Positions 1-14,806 of a stretch of 64,000 nt of DNA are shown here, in pieces. The stretch's first letter is position 1; the number at the start of each line of letters is the position of its first letter. The DNA comes from Phallusia mammillata. Its lineage: Eukaryota > Chordata > Ascidiacea > Phlebobranchia > Ascidiidae. The notes beneath the pieces are model-generated. The model was not told the DNA's origin, ran no database searches, and saw only the letters and a program-made list of their open reading frames with translations. The stretch lies in assembly GCA_003260075.1 (NCBI GenBank), contig QLIY01000347.1, positions 82,888 to 146,887 on the forward strand. The letters are read 5' to 3'. Both the position numbers and the translations under genes were made by a program.

Positions 1-1463
1 GAGGATGTTTCTTTATGCAGGAAGGGTTAAATGATTGAGTATAACCACGTAATCGAGTCTAGTACGGGGGATTTTTGCTAGTAGCGTTGTCCCAAGCCCT
101 GATGTCGTTAATTTCTCGCTATTTAGAAGACATTGGTTGATGGTAGGTCGTGCTATGCATGGCCTTCGGCTAGGAAGTCTAATAGTATTTAATGGGTGGG
201 AGTTTTTGTTATTATCAGCATAGAGTACCCGCCATTGGGCGTTTCCTGTATTCGCATAAATGGTCTGGCAATTTTTTGTGAGCCGGTAGCATGACGTTGC
301 GCAATCAATCACGTGTTTATTGTTGTTTATGGGGGGTTCTGCCAGGGGTCTGTGTACATACGTAGCTTCCGTTGAGCTATTCGAAAATTCGATAATATAT
401 TGCCGGAACCAATACGCCGCCATAAATTGCGAAACGCACGAATAATATTATTCTTGTCTGTCAAATCTAGTGAAGCGAAATATCGACATCTATACGCGTT
501 GAAAGTATTCGTCAGCAGCCACTATAGTTGCAATGTAAACTGAAAAGTTGAACGGCGATGCGGTTGTTTATTTTCTTAAGGTTCGTTTGCATATTAGTTT
601 TATTGGCGCCCCAAGGTGCGTTTGAAATAAGCCTAACGGGAAAAAGTTGGATCTTGATAATCAGGTTGTCTTGCGATTAACCATTTTTTGTGATCTACTG
701 ATGAATTTGAATCAGTGGACTGTATTTTTAATTTGGGTGCAATTGAAATTTGACCGTTTAATTTGAATTTTTCGATTTGCAAATTTCGGTTTGTGAGGCT
801 ACACATAAAATTTATGACAAACAAATGTAAAACTGCACATTGTCGAAAAAATAGATCTATTGCATTTAAGTTAAACAAAAAAGATCTACTTTTCATCACG
901 CTATTCCGTTTAGCAAATCACGCATTTTTCTGTACGTAAAAACATTCAAATATTTCAAATTTACCGATTTAGATTTGAAGGCATTTTTTCATTTTCATTT
1001 GCATCAAACGCATTCCGCTAAAATTGTACCTGAATGGCACATTAGGAGACGCCTGGCACTCTAAACCAACAAACCCAGCGACCAGGCCATTTTTCGCCGT
1101 TCAGCGATGAAAATTTTTCTAAATATATCGCCCAAAATCGGCGCGTTCTGTCGTGGAGTCAACAACCTCTGCGAAAGGGATAAAGAGAGAGCGGGAGAGC
1201 GCGAGGAGAAAAAAGAGAAAGCGCACAGGAGAGAGTGGGAGAAAAACGCGAAAGGCTAAATTGCGAGAGCTTACGCTGGCTCAGGCAGACCTTGTGTAAC
1301 GTTGCTAGAGAACGGTGCTTTTCTACATCGCAGTTCTAGACAGCAAACAACTTAATTCGTTAGCCACTTTGCGTGTGCTTAATCAAGTCGTATATTATTT
1401 GCGCCTACTGCTGCTTAGAAATCAAGTTTTGGAATTCAGCATACAGAATATTGAGACATAACT
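1..1463. other. 5' flank of the NPAS4-like gene; no gene recognised
   Basis: No exon with family similarity or paired splice sites was found. A minus-strand open frame of 136 codons at 13-423 shows no domain and is not called. Bases 1160-1255 are strongly purine-rich (repeated GAGAG and GAGAAA), just upstream of the predicted first coding exon, so the 5' UTR and promoter probably lie in about 1100-1463. I see no TATA box or other decisive core-promoter motif. Confidence 0.5.
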
Positions 1464-4400
1464 ATGGCGCCCAACGGAAAACCAGCGTAAGTTGTGTTTT
1501 TGTGTTTTGTTTTCAACGTTGTTTTGGGGTCATGGTTTTACTTAACATTCGTAAGTGTAATACGTGTGTAGATAAATTGTGCGTTTTGGCGTATTGCATT
1601 TAGTTAAAATTGATTAAGTGTTGTTATGTTGTGACGATATATTGTATTTCTGTAGGCTTTAAAGTTTTTAGTTTTTGTCTGAAAACTGGCAGCGTGTTTT
1701 TGTTTTTGTTGGCTGTGTAGTGTTTAGAATGGGTTGTCTTGGCCCAATTTCACCGTCTTTGCCACTTTCGCGAAATTGGACACCTGCAGTGGGCGAAGTT
1801 CTCATAGTTAAAATCCAATTTGCTTCTTTGAACTTCTCCTACGGTGTGACGTGTGACTTTAAACGGCCGCCTCTAACTATGGGAAAATCTGTGAAGCTTT
1901 TCATTAGTGTAGTGCGAAAACCTAAACGAGCGGATAATTATTTAATTGATTTCTGACGATTAAATCAAACTTCCTCAACAAATTTTCACCTTTCGCGCCG
2001 ATCCGGAGCGCCAGGGGCTCCGCGCACAGGAATGTGNTTTCGCGCCGATCCGGAGCGCTAGGGGCTCCGCGCACAGGAATGTGTATTTTTTCTCGACTTT
2101 CGTCTGTTTCGACTCACTGCGCATGCGCAAGACGATTTTTAGCTTCGTGGCAGCCGCAGTTGTCTGTGATTGGTCGGTCGCTCGGTTTCGCCAATTGCGC
2201 CTTTTTTCCAGCGGGTCCTCGTTTTTCTACAGGCGACCCAATATGGCGGTGCATGGGTCACCCAAATAAACGGAACGCATTGGATTGCACAGAAAGCCTT
2301 TCACGTTTTGCTTTGTCACATCCCGCCAAACTATTACACCCTACTATCCCGTTGTGATGATGCCTAATGAACCCAACGATTTGAATCCATCAATTATTCT
2401 TTGACAGCGCGTCACTGACACCTTGTCGTTAGGCATTGTGACGCAATATGATCATTGACCTAATTTTCCGGAACCAAATCGGATGACACAAAGCAAAAAA
2501 TAATTAATATTACAACACACAATTACAAATTATAATTTCGTTTCGTGTTAAGCGTAATTCAAACAATGGTCTTAGGTTTGCTTATCCGACTTTTAGGCAA
2601 AATGACTTGTAAAACGCCGAGTAATAATATTTTAGTTAAATTTTTGCTTTCTTTCTTTACAGTAGTTTCGTGATGCAACATCAGCGTTCGGCATTGGAAC
2701 CAGTTGTCGATCTTGCCCCACAAAAAGAATCTAATATCCGTGTCAAAAACGAGTGCATTCTGTTTTCACAATCCATCATGAGCGGGTAAGCAAAAAATCT
2801 AAATGTTTTCAAAAGTTTAAATAGATGGGGCATTGCAGAAAAACTTTCAGAGAGCTTATGAGATAGGTGAACATAAAATAATGTTTTTGGCAGTTCTGTT
2901 TTTAAGCAATCCACTTTTGTATCTTATAACTATTAACATCTGGTGTTGATTTCAGACGGTGGAATCCAGCCAACAATGTACAAACTGTTGAGCCGACATC
3001 GACGACCAGCGACGGCCCAGAGCCTCGAATTCTGTCCAAAAAGCGACGAGACTTAATCAACGCGGAAATTCGGGAATTGCAAAACTTGTTGCCTCTCAAA
3101 AAGAGCGCAAGGGAAAGACTCTCCTACCTTGGGATCCTCGCTCTTACCAACACATTCATCCGAAAGGCGACCTTCTTCAAGAAAGGTATAATTACTTTCA
3201 GTTTCTCCCTACGCTGATTGTAAACCACTAAAAACATATTCCGAAACTTGCGGGGGGTTGGGCCGTCTAATAGCCTTGCCTACATTGTGAAGGCACAATG
3301 CCCCCACTCTTTCCCCGTTTCCGGCGATTCAGCACCTCGTGAACACGTGAGTCGGGCACAAGTCCTCTTTATCCTGACTCCTGAAAATACCCGCAATTGT
3401 TGCTTGCACAATGGCGTCGCAGCGACAATGGGTAAACCTGTTGACTCACGTTTTGTATTGTTTGTCTCGTGTAGAATGCCTCAGTTGTGATGCCTCTATG
3501 AGCTGCACTCTGGTTCCTGAGTTTTCCTCGTCTCTCTGCGGCTTCCTGCTCGTTTTCAACAGAGAGGGAAAGATTCTTTACTCATCAGATAACATTCTCG
3601 ACTACCTTGGCAACACTGTGGTAAGTCAGGCTCCCAAATTTCAAAAAACCTCCAAACTACAACTTATAAATGTATATTTTTTAAGTGGAACTCAAGTTTT
3701 AAAAACTACATTTTTTGAAATTCGCAAACTTTATGAACATATTTTGACCACTAGGTGGAACTCGCCAGCCAAGGTGACAGCATTTACGACTTCGTCGACA
3801 AGGAGGATCACGATCAAATCCGCGCACAATTGGATGTTCCACCACACGATGACCACGGAGAAGCAAGAAGACTTTCCTTCTACTGCAGAATGTCGACATC
3901 CCGTTACATGAAAACCCAAATGCGTTCATGGAAAAACAAGGTATGTAGCTCTAACTGAAACAAACACATTATTTGTGACCATCGTTAAAACTTGTGATTT
4001 TTATGTTTTAGATTGTCCATGTCACTGGTCGCTACCATCGCCCAGAAATGAGCAGCGATTGGTCCGATACAGTTTTCTTCGCTGTTTGCACACCGATTGA
4101 GTCAAAACCGGTCACCGATGTACGTCACCACCCAAGTCCACGTGCCACTGAATTCAAAGCCGTCCATGGTCCGGATATGAAATTTTTGGAGGTTGGTATT
4201 TTCCTAACCTCAGACAAAACCCTTTGGTGCCTGTTTTTGTAAATTGAGTATTTACGCTTCTTAGGTTCCAAACACGGTTGAAACTCTGCTCGGTTACGCA
4301 CCAGAGGAATTGGAAAACACCAGCTGGTACGAATGGGTTTACCCTGAGGATTTGGCCCAAGCCCGTCAGCAGCATCTTAAATTCGGTAAGCATATGACGC

Positions 4401-6539
4401 GCGTTCAATCTTGTGTGACAAATCACCTCCTCGCCAAACCTCATAATTACAAATAGTCACTTTTCTCCTAAGGGTTGTTTTTGTTTGGATAAAATATTTC
4501 GCCACCTCGTAGTGTTATTGAAATTTGAATTTGTTTTGTAACGCGCAGTGAAAGAAGATGGGTCCGCGTTTGCTTGCGTTCTCCGCATGGTGAAGAAAGA
4601 CGGAAGCCTTGCATGGGTTGACATCACCGCCGAGAAATCACAAGAGAGCATCAGCAGCTCATTCGTTTGCAACTACATCATTATAAAGTAAGTATTCTGC
4701 CTTGCACTATTCCAAACGCCAAAGTGCAAAATCTTAACTTAATCTTATTCATCAACAGTGAAGAGGATGTTCCCTACTTCCGCATCCACCACAATCTCCT
4801 CCCGTTTCCGGAGCACTACACAGAAGAGCAGCGCCAATACCTCGCCTACCGATCCACCCTGCTCAGCGCCGCACTTACCTCTGACGTCAACTCGACTTCT
4901 ACGTCACCGATGACGTCACCAACGGCGATGGGTCACCCGGATGCGGCTTCCGCTCACTACGCACAGCAAGTGTTCGGCGATCACCACGACACGACCAAAT
5001 CAATCCTGCGCAGAGAGCTAATGAAACGCAAAATGAGCTCCGTCGATTCACACATCGGCACACCGGCAACGTACAGCACCGAAATGTTCGCTGTGCCACC
5101 CAATAAGATGCTGATCCGTGCTGCCTCCGAGATGACCTACCCCGCTGCAGCTTACCACTCTCCCCTCCAGCACTCTTCTTCCTACCCCGAGGCGTCGTAC
5201 CATCCGCACGTCTTCTACCGACACGGCTTCGCGCCCGAAGAGTCGTTCATGTCTCAGCTTCAGGGATCAGCAGCTGCCCCCGGTTATTTGTACGAAGGCG
5301 GCTACACCACCCTTGCACCTGTGCGTCCCGATACTCTGACTTTAAGGCAAGTGTCCGAACGATCATCCGTCGCTTCCACCTCTCCAGTGAACGGACACGC
5401 CACCCAGCTCAACCAGAACAACAACGTGAGCATGCAAGCTTCGGCGATGAACCAGTTCCATCAGCAACAACAGCAGCAGCAACAACAGAGGAACTTCTAC
5501 GATCGTTCGCAGCAGTATTCTCCAGCAGCTGCACGCGAAACCGATTATTTCCAGAACAACCCTTCCCCCTGCAGCCAGGCATCTCATTCCCCGCAACATC
5601 AGTCGCCTCATTCTCCTTTGAATCTTCAGATGTCGCCTTCACGCAGCCCAAAGCGCATTCCTTCGACCGTTTCCCGCCCGAACGCAGACGGTCTCTTCTG
5701 CGAAGTCGGTGACATCATCGATAGTGACGCAGTGCAACATCCTGCATCGTCATGCGGAAGCCACACGTCGTCTCCCAACTCCATCATGCAGCAGCCTTGC
5801 TCGGAAGCTTACGACGTAGCTACCTCCTGTCAGCAAGCAGCCTCCCGCCAATGGCAGTACAATCTGCAGAACCGCCTCCAAGCTGAGCCAGAAATGCAGA
5901 GCAACTCGCCATACGGCAGATCAAGCTGCGCATCTGACGTTATCCCTCAACCCTCCGCTCTCTGCCAGGGAGCAATGAAGGAAGAACCGATTGGCTCACC
6001 GCAACAACAACAGTACAACGTTATGTCGCCCGGCCACCAGCGCTACAGCCCAGTGCATTCCTGCTCCGGTTCGACATACGATATCGGTTCTCCACGTTGT
6101 TCTCCATCCGGCTTCTCCAACCAGCACTCCTACTCCTCCGCGGGAACCTGCGTATCCACCAATCAGCAGCAGCAGATCGCCCAGGGGGAGAAGACCTACC
6201 AAGTCCAGTACTCCATCTCGCCTGCCCACCCGTCGGCCATGCAGAAATACCAAGCAGCCGCCGCCGCGTTCTACGCTGCAACCCAGCAGAACCCGACGCA
6301 GAGCGATGTGGAGTGGATGAAGAAATACGGCAACATGACCGCAACTGTAAGTATCCGGGAAAGTGTACGGAAAAAGTGTAAATTTTTGGGATTGTTTTTT
6401 TTCGACCGTAAATGTAGTGGAAATTTTAAACAATAATTTTTTTTTTTTCATAATTTAGGCGTCTTTTTAAACAAGTCTTTTTTGTGTTTTCCAGGAGATG
6501 CTCTTTTGCGAGTCAGAAGGCTCACCCTATCTCGCTTGA
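1464..6539 (+). CDS. NPAS4: NPAS4-like bHLH-PAS transcription factor, 10 exons
   Basis: Exons: 1464-1486, 2663-2785, 2956-3185, 3475-3620, 3755-3940, 4012-4191, 4265-4385, 4549-4687, 4759-6346, 6495-6539. All introns are GT-AG and phases agree; the total is 2781 nt, 926 residues plus stop. The bHLH lies at about residues 74-125, with basic/helix-1 sequence KKRRDLINAEIRELQNLLP, the NPAS4-type variant. PAS-A follows from about 145 (CGFLLVFNREGKILYSS) and PAS-B at about 285-385 (LLGYAPEELENTSWYEW). The single large exon 9 encodes a Ser/Pro/Gln-rich tail with a run of nine Gln near residue 620, typical of an activation domain. NPAS4 proteins are nuclear, bind DNA as heterodimers with ARNT-type partners and are activity-induced in vertebrates; the partner and inducibility here are inferred. 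Exon 1 rests only on its ATG, a good donor (GTAAGT) and matching phase, so the first eight residues are the least certain. A start at the in-frame ATG in exon 2 is possible. Confidence 0.9.
1991..2084. repeat. Direct duplication across a single n
   Basis: A 46-bp segment (TTTCGCGCCGATCCGGAGCG onward) ends at an n (2037) and is followed at once by a copy with one substitution. This is best explained as two overlapping contig ends, or two alleles, joined without merging. Confidence 0.8.
2110..2260 (+). promoter_or_regulatory. Promoter-like motif cluster in NPAS4-like intron 1
   Basis: Within 140 bp there is a perfect NRF1-type palindrome TGCGCATGCGCA (2118-2129), an inverted CCAAT box (ATTGG near 2169) and a YY1-type AATATGGCGGTG (2240-2251). 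This trio is characteristic of ubiquitous metazoan promoters. It lies 400 bp upstream of exon 2, which has an in-frame ATG, so a shorter transcript could start here. Function is inferred. Confidence 0.45.
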
Positions 6540-6826
6540 TCGACGACGCGCCCGTCACCTGTCCCTAGTGGCAACCGGCGGGTTTGCTCTCGTGCCAAGA
6601 ATCGTAACCAGTCAGTTACGGAAAAATTACGTTTTCCTACATTAGGAGCCTGTACCATACAAACTCCAAGCTGTTTCCCATCGTACTTTCAAGGCGTTCG
6701 ACCATCGCCGCTGCTTGCAGTGTGCGTGTGAAAAGATACGCGACGTCTTCAGCTTTCAAGTGTTTTCTTTATTTCGCTTTATCGATTACTAACGGCTTCT
6801 CACTTTGCAACTAACACCATTCGTGC

Positions 6827-6827
<1 letters not shown>
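6540..6827 (+). other. Probable 3' UTR and flank of the NPAS4-like gene
   Basis: Downstream of the TGA at 6537-6539. No canonical AATAAA was found before the C-tract at 6828, so the transcript end is undetermined. Confidence 0.4.

Positions 6828-6912
<85 letters not shown>
6828..6912. other. 85-base pure C-tract, probable gap placeholder
   Basis: Uninterrupted C on the plus strand, with unrelated unique sequence on each side. It belongs to the class of six long C-tracts in this window (with 16571-16663, 35550-35598, 41027-41082, 42481-42542 and 44079-44173). By analogy with the 10-13 base tracts it is most simply a sized gap filled with C. A true homopolymer cannot be excluded. Confidence 0.6.
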
Positions 6913-9900
6913 TGCAAGTTTGCTTCGGTAATAGAAGCGACGGGGCGCACGGAGCCGCCTGTGTTCGGCCGACCTTTCGCTTCGTCATGGTAATGTGGCG
7001 GGCGATAGGCGCCGATGCACGGGCGATCTCCGGCGATTTCTGCTCTCCTTGAAGTCATGTTGTCGGGATTAAGTGATAATCCGAAACCTTGAGCCCTAAA
7101 ACGAAGGTTTTTTGCCAGGTTGGGGTCTCAACTCGCCTGGGTCAAAATCCTTTGTTCGATTTAGGAAGAAAGAGATCATGTGATCTAGGGAATAAGCTCT
7201 CATAAAGTAGGTACAGCCAAATCCACCCCTCAAAACCACCAGCCTTACCACCACTTCCATAATCCAAAATTCAAAACGTCATCTTGGCATGTGTAACATC
7301 AACGGCGCCTGATAGGGTCTTCGAGCGAATCAAGGCACAGCACAATTTCTGTAATCGCGAACACCGCTTCGTCGTGTGTCCCAATGCGCCAAAAAGCGAA
7401 TATCGCAACCTTTTTTTCGCCCCAAAATGGTCGTTAGCAAAAAAATTCCGCAAAAAACTTTGTGACATTTAATTTTCCGTGCGAATGTTTTCGTCCAAAC
7501 AGGATTAACCTGCAATATATCTGCTTAAATTAATCTCCGCATCTCCGTGTTGCCAAACATATCCCGTATAATCTTCCTGTCAAAAATCTCGCCGGATTTT
7601 CGTCAGCACTTGCCGCAGTCTGGCTTCGCGATCGCATTTTGTCGCCCCAAGCGTTTTGAGTGCTTCAAATCTTCGACCCAAAACACACAAAACACAACCT
7701 CGCGTAGAATTATTGACCAAAAATCGTGACAAGCCCATGCTAAATCCGGCTCCGTACCAGGCTCTGCTTGTCACGCGATGCCTTTAGGCTATCTTACGTC
7801 ATTAGGCTAAGACTGTGGCTTCGCTGAGAAAAAGGCGATCGCGGTAGAGACGGTTTCTCACAGAACAACACGAAGCGCGATCTGATCGGAATGCATTTGT
7901 GTTTGCCAAAATTACCTCACTCCGCGGCCCTGAAAATTGTTTCGGCGCTTTTGAGGCGTAACGAGCCCGATTCGCCTAAGCTAAAAGCCATCACGAATCG
8001 CGACCTTGCTAACAAAACAACCCACCGTTACCAATTTATTTTACTTTCTCTAAAATCACAAGAAAAAATATTTGGTTGTCTGTTTTTGAGTTCCTTTGAT
8101 TTAGCAGAAAAAATTAAGTTAAATTTGCATGAAGGAATTTTGGTTTCAGGATTATCATTTTCATCCCGAGTGCATGACTTTTCATTTCTTTTTCTTTTGT
8201 TCAGTTTTATTTTTGTTTTGTTTTGCCCGCGCAAAACTCCGGGAGCGAGTCGAGTTTGCCTTCACCCGAAAAAATCCGATAAAACCCTATTCTAATCACG
8301 TGACCAAGCGCGCTTGCAGAAGGTAAGTTCTGTTGGCGCGTCGCGGTCCAGTGATTTCGTCAACCGTTAAGCATGAGCGACTACGTGGTCGATTCGTTGG
8401 AACGGACTTGAAAAAATCCAAGAAAAATTCACCACAGTTTTGCAAACCGACTCGCGCCTGCGATTTTCAGCGCAAATTTAGTTTTGCCAAATCGTTTTTT
8501 GTTTTCGTTCTCGCAGCGTTGGTAATAACGTTACATGTACATAATAGCGAACTTTGGTAATAAGAGTTGGCTATTTTGGTGAGTTGTTGTCATTGTTGTG
8601 TGTTTTACCTTATTTCTTTCGATCAGATTGTTGTAGCGTAGAACTACTGTACAACGTAACACTCCAAAGTGGGTTGTTACATAGCGCTCCGACAGTTTTC
8701 ACGCAGACCTTGTAATTACATGCAAACTGCCAATGTTTTTTTGTATATTTGCTGAGGTGTATCAAGAACTTTACTTATGTGCCAGCACATAGCTTGCAAA
8801 TTGCCAGTGAAATCGTTGCCATCAATTTCTGTTTTGAACAGACCCAAAAAAATGAAACCCATTGCTCCCGTACTATTCGTTTTTTATCGTTTTTTGAAGA
8901 TTTTTTCTGCAGTTCTGCGGCATTGAGCATCAATGAGTGTGAAAATAGTTTATTTATTAGACGTTGTTTTTGTTTGTACAGAATTTTACGTCATTCGCGC
9001 AATAAATGCTTCATTGAATAAGACTTTGAATGATTTGTTGACAACAGTTCAAAGCATAGATAAACAAAAAAATTATTCACTTAAGATTTCTATAGCGGGC
9101 CTACGTAAACAAAATGGCTGAATTGAAGAAGTGTTACGCCGTTATAATAAGGTCGATTTATATTATAATGTGCGCTGGCATATAGGCTGCTCAATCAATA
9201 ACAATAGGCCGAATTCGTGCCCCACCCACTCTCAAATCAGTTTACACGAACGGACTGTACACAATTTTCCAAGAAGTTTTCAGCTAATTGAGATTACTTA
9301 ATGGGCGTCATGAATAGGCAAAAATTTCACAATAATACCTTCCTTGTTCACGGCAAGAACAGAACATAAAACTTGTCACTGCCATATATAGGCACATGAA
9401 ACTGTAATTTGCATACTGCATGGTGTCAACAGTTTAGATTTAAATTAGAAGCAGTTTGATCTATTAGACTTGTAAACAATATTAAAATTTAGCACCAGCT
9501 AATTCTACAGACAATTTACAGACACACCCGTGGTTTTTGGTATTTGGCAATAATCTTTGGTCAAGACCAGTAAATTACACAAAACTGTTGCTGTTAGTGT
9601 AAGAGGCAAACTGACGCACAGGCTTAGGTTACCCACAACCAACAAGGCCACTTTTAAGACAAGCATCTAATAGACTATCTCGATCACCATTACTTTCGGT
9701 AAGTATTAGGCTGTTGGGCCTTAAAACTGACATTTGTAGTTTGGCTTACCTTTTTGCCGGACTGTAATTTACCAGGAAGCTTACCCGGCGACTGTACTTT
9801 GGCAGCAGACGATAATTTGATGTAATAGTATTCGAAATTGTCACATCACTAGAGTAGGTCATCCTGACTATCAATCTTTGACGTAGTGGTTATGTACTTG

Positions 9901-10978
9901 AAGGGGCAATTCTTACACTGAAATCTTTGGAAACAATTCCGTTCATTGTGAACAGTTTTTCATCGACTTTACAGACCTTGATTAAGCCAATGCACCTATA
10001 GTGGCCATAGATATAGCTTTCCAGTCGCATATAGGTATAGGGAAAACTCTTGCTGCATGTTATGTTTGAATAAAAAAGAACCATTTAATCAACAAATTTT
10101 CATTTCTCAGATTTCACAAAGTAATACCACGATTTCCAAAGGTCAAAAATTAGACTAAATAATTAACTACTTATATTCCTTTAGTGCTAATATCGAGAGG
10201 TTTTGTAGTCAGTTGGGCTCGCAACTTGTTTAAATCTTAGCAAACTTGACTTTCAAATTAGCCATTAACTTGTCATATGGATAACTGATTAAAGCAGGTT
10301 TCTGTAGTTACATGCTCTTTGAAATTGAATTGAGTATTTTTAGGTATATGTTTTATAACAAATCTACAACAAATCGAATGTTGCTGATTGAAACGGAACA
10401 TATCCGAATAGTGAGAAATAAAGGCCCATCGTTTCGAACACTATACAAACTACAAGCCTTGTTTTAGGCATTTTAAGATTAAGCTTTTAGCAAGTAATTC
10501 AAAACAATGTGGTAAAGGACGGTGATATCTTTCAATCCAATCTTTGGTTAATTAAAATTTGTTTTTAAAGACGAGTAGGCTGTTGCGCAAACAACCCATA
10601 GACCTCATCTACCCAATTTTACAACTTTAGCAGCAAGCAAGATCTAATCGCAAGGGTGTAACTAAAATATTATGGTTTTAAAATTGACTGTAAAAATATG
10701 GCTTCCACACCCGTTCTTACAAGTGTGTTGGGGCGTGAAAAGTGCCAAGTCATTTAGGTAAAGTTGAAAAGTCCGATCTTGTATTTGCGCCCGATTGTGT
10801 GGTCGGCAGGTGTTGAAAAAAGATCGAGCAGCCAACAAAGCGACTTTGTCCTTGCAATGACCGTGTCTACTGTTTATAAGGTTGATATGGCCTTAGACAC
10901 AGCCTGGTTCCGTGAGAATTGGAGAACAACCCCCCAACCATACAGATGTGTCAACACGGCTGCCTGAGGCTAGAAAAA
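6913..10978. other. Intergenic, no gene recognised
   Basis: About 4 kb of mostly AT-rich sequence. All open frames are short, without family resemblance or convincing splice context. I see no RNA gene, no clear terminal inverted repeats and no C-tract apart from the one bordering its left end. Confidence 0.5.
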
Positions 10979-11525
10979 CTAGCAGTCAAGCGAAATACCA
11001 CTGTGTTGAAATAAGGCACTTCGAAAAAAAAATCTACCTCATTTTTTTGAGTTTTAGCATTCAAGACCAATTCAGTTGTGATGAAACTAATGCGCTCTGA
11101 AAAACTTATTTTTAAGTTGTAGCAATCAAGATCAATACGATTGTGTTGGAATAATACTTTCAGGAGAAAAAAAACTCCTTTTTTAAGTTCTAGCCGAACA
11201 GACCAATGGAATTTGTTTTCAAGTTTTAGCAGAAAATAACGATACAATCGTGTTGAAATATAGCATTTCGATAAAAAATTGACCTCCATTTTGTACTTTA
11301 AGCAGCCAAGACCAATACCATTGTGTTGGAAAAAATTCCCTCCGAAGAAAAACTCTTTTTTAAGTTCTAGCAGTCATGACCAATACAATTTTGTTGAATA
11401 AATATATTTTTGTTAAATGCCCTATGAACAAAAACTCTATTTTTAAGTCCTAGCAGTCAAAACCAACTCCTTTGTGTTAAAATAAAGCACTTGAACAAAA
11501 AACTTCCTCCATTTTTAAAGTTTCA
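10979..11525. repeat. Degenerate tandem array, about 65-80 bp unit, about 8 copies
   Basis: The unit starts TAGCAGTCAAGACCAATACA, continues with a TTGTGTTGAAATA-like stretch and an A-rich block, and ends TTTTTAAGTT. Successive starts lie near 10979, 11055, 11119, 11191 (shortened), 11227, 11301, 11368 and 11451. Copies are diverged by substitutions and indels, so this is an old minisatellite-like array. No open frame is conserved across units. Confidence 0.75.
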
Positions 11526-12180
11526 AGGCAACCGTGTTCAGGAGGTAAAATCGTGACTAGGTTATTTCTTACCTGTAACAAAAACATCCAAAAAACACCT
11601 TTAAACCAACGTGAGGAACCGAAACAGCAGAAAAAACGTGCCCAAGGCATTCTGCTGTATTCAAATCGTATTGGAATGGAAAAATGCCGTTAAAACTGAC
11701 TTTAATGGTTTTGTACAGCAAGTTAAGTTATGTTGGTCTGTCAGGTCGGTACTTTCCTATTCACATCCAGAAAGGAACTCCTATTTGGGCATCGCACATA
11801 AACCAGCATTGTCGAGTAGCCCGCGGCAAAAGAAAAATACCCACACCGCAGCATTTATGTAACAATGGAATGGGAGTTGCTTTCCTGCAAAAGTGCACAC
11901 ACTGCAGAATAGCAATGCGGCATAACTCAATTTGAAGTGAAGACCCATTGTGTGCGCGAAATCCGCCAAACCGTTATATTTTGCCAGGTGCGAGAATCAG
12001 CCACGCCACTTAATTTTTAAGCAACTGACAATCATAGCGGCTTTGCGCAACCTGTGTCTGTAACGCATGCATTCTTAAGGACACCTAAATACCAACTCGG
12101 GAATAAAGGTCAAGTGTCAACAACCACATGACAAAGGCAACCGAGCAGCACTGGAGATCCATAATTCAGTGAAAAATCTA
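11526..12180. other. Intergenic, 3' flank of TRMT61A
   Basis: No gene recognised. TRMT61A is transcribed toward this region, so its 3' UTR should lie in the last few hundred bases before 12181. Confidence 0.4.
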
Positions 12181-14056
<1,876 letters not shown>

Positions 14057-14245
14057 GTCAACAGGTCTAATACAAATACCTTAACCTAAAAAAGACAATG
14101 CAGCATTAAGTTTTGTAAACAGGGCATTATGAACAAAAGTGATGTAAATAAAATTGGCAATGTAGCCTAAACATGTGGTTCAAATGATAATCCGAAATCG
14201 GACCAAACCCAACCGTCAAACTACACAACAAAAACATCTTAGAAA

Positions 14246-14438
14246 AGTGATCTCAAACTGTTTACGCTCGTGGCTCCAGACGGAATCCCCTAGAAATTTC
14301 ACATGTTTTAGGTACCGAGAGATACTGTTTTTTTGTTACACACAGCCGAATTTCGTAATTAGGTTCGTCCTACAACACGATATGGGGTTATATTTGCAAA
14401 AACACACGAGGTAGCCTACACAGTTTGAGAACCACTGC
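14246..14438. mobile_element. hAT-type MITE (CAGTGGTTCTCAAAC family)
   Basis: The left end AGTGATCTCAAAC and the right end GTTTGAGAACCACTG are inverted repeats about 190 bp apart, with an internal GGCTCC word shared with the element at 15354-15551. No clear target-site duplication remains. No coding capacity. Confidence 0.6.
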
Positions 14439-14499
14439 AAAATGCTATCCACTTGTAACTCAAATATGCAAACATGTTTTGAAACTAGACTCAAAATCG

Positions 14500-14560
14500 A
14501 ATGTCGCTCGTGATTGGCCTCCTATCGTCACGTGACAAGACGACAGACACGCGCCAGCGA
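14500..14560 (-). promoter_or_regulatory. Candidate TRMT61A promoter elements
   Basis: ATTGG (inverted CCAAT, 14512-14516) and the palindromic E-box GTCACGTGAC (14527-14536) lie about 460-480 bp upstream of the TRMT61A start codon. Spacing and motif type fit a housekeeping promoter; activity is inferred. Confidence 0.35.
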
Positions 14561-14806
14561 GCAAGCTGAAAGTACAGACGACGTATTTTTGATGCATGAC
14601 ATGACAAGTTTTATTCAACACTGCGCGCAGAACAAGAAAGCAAAAAATTGCATTCACACAAGAAAAGATAACAAGCAAACAACGGTACAACTCGAATTAA
14701 ACTAAGAAGAGCGTAGTTAATATTGCATTTAGCGTTCTGCCTACTTAAACCAACCATTCAAGCCGTACAATATTAGTAACCTTGCAAAACAGCAGACAAT
14801 TTGCTG

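Noticed and set aside
13..423. 136-codon minus-strand open frame
   Set aside because: No recognisable domain, no splice or start context and no neighbour support.
5363..6451. Minus-strand open frames under the NPAS4-like exon 9
   Set aside because: Antisense shadows of a GC-rich, Gln-rich coding exon.
6789..7058. Open frames of poly-Gly or poly-Pro across C-tracts (also 16415-16738, 35403-35719, 42231-42590 and 43905-44300)
   Set aside because: They exist only because C-tracts read as Pro or Gly in any length; flanking codons show no similarity or splice context.
7891..8295. 134-codon plus-strand open frame
   Set aside because: Composition follows the local AT-rich DNA, and nothing resembles a protein family.
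10979..11525. CRISPR-like array
   Set aside because: The units are degenerate with no constant repeat or spacers, and the genome is eukaryotic.
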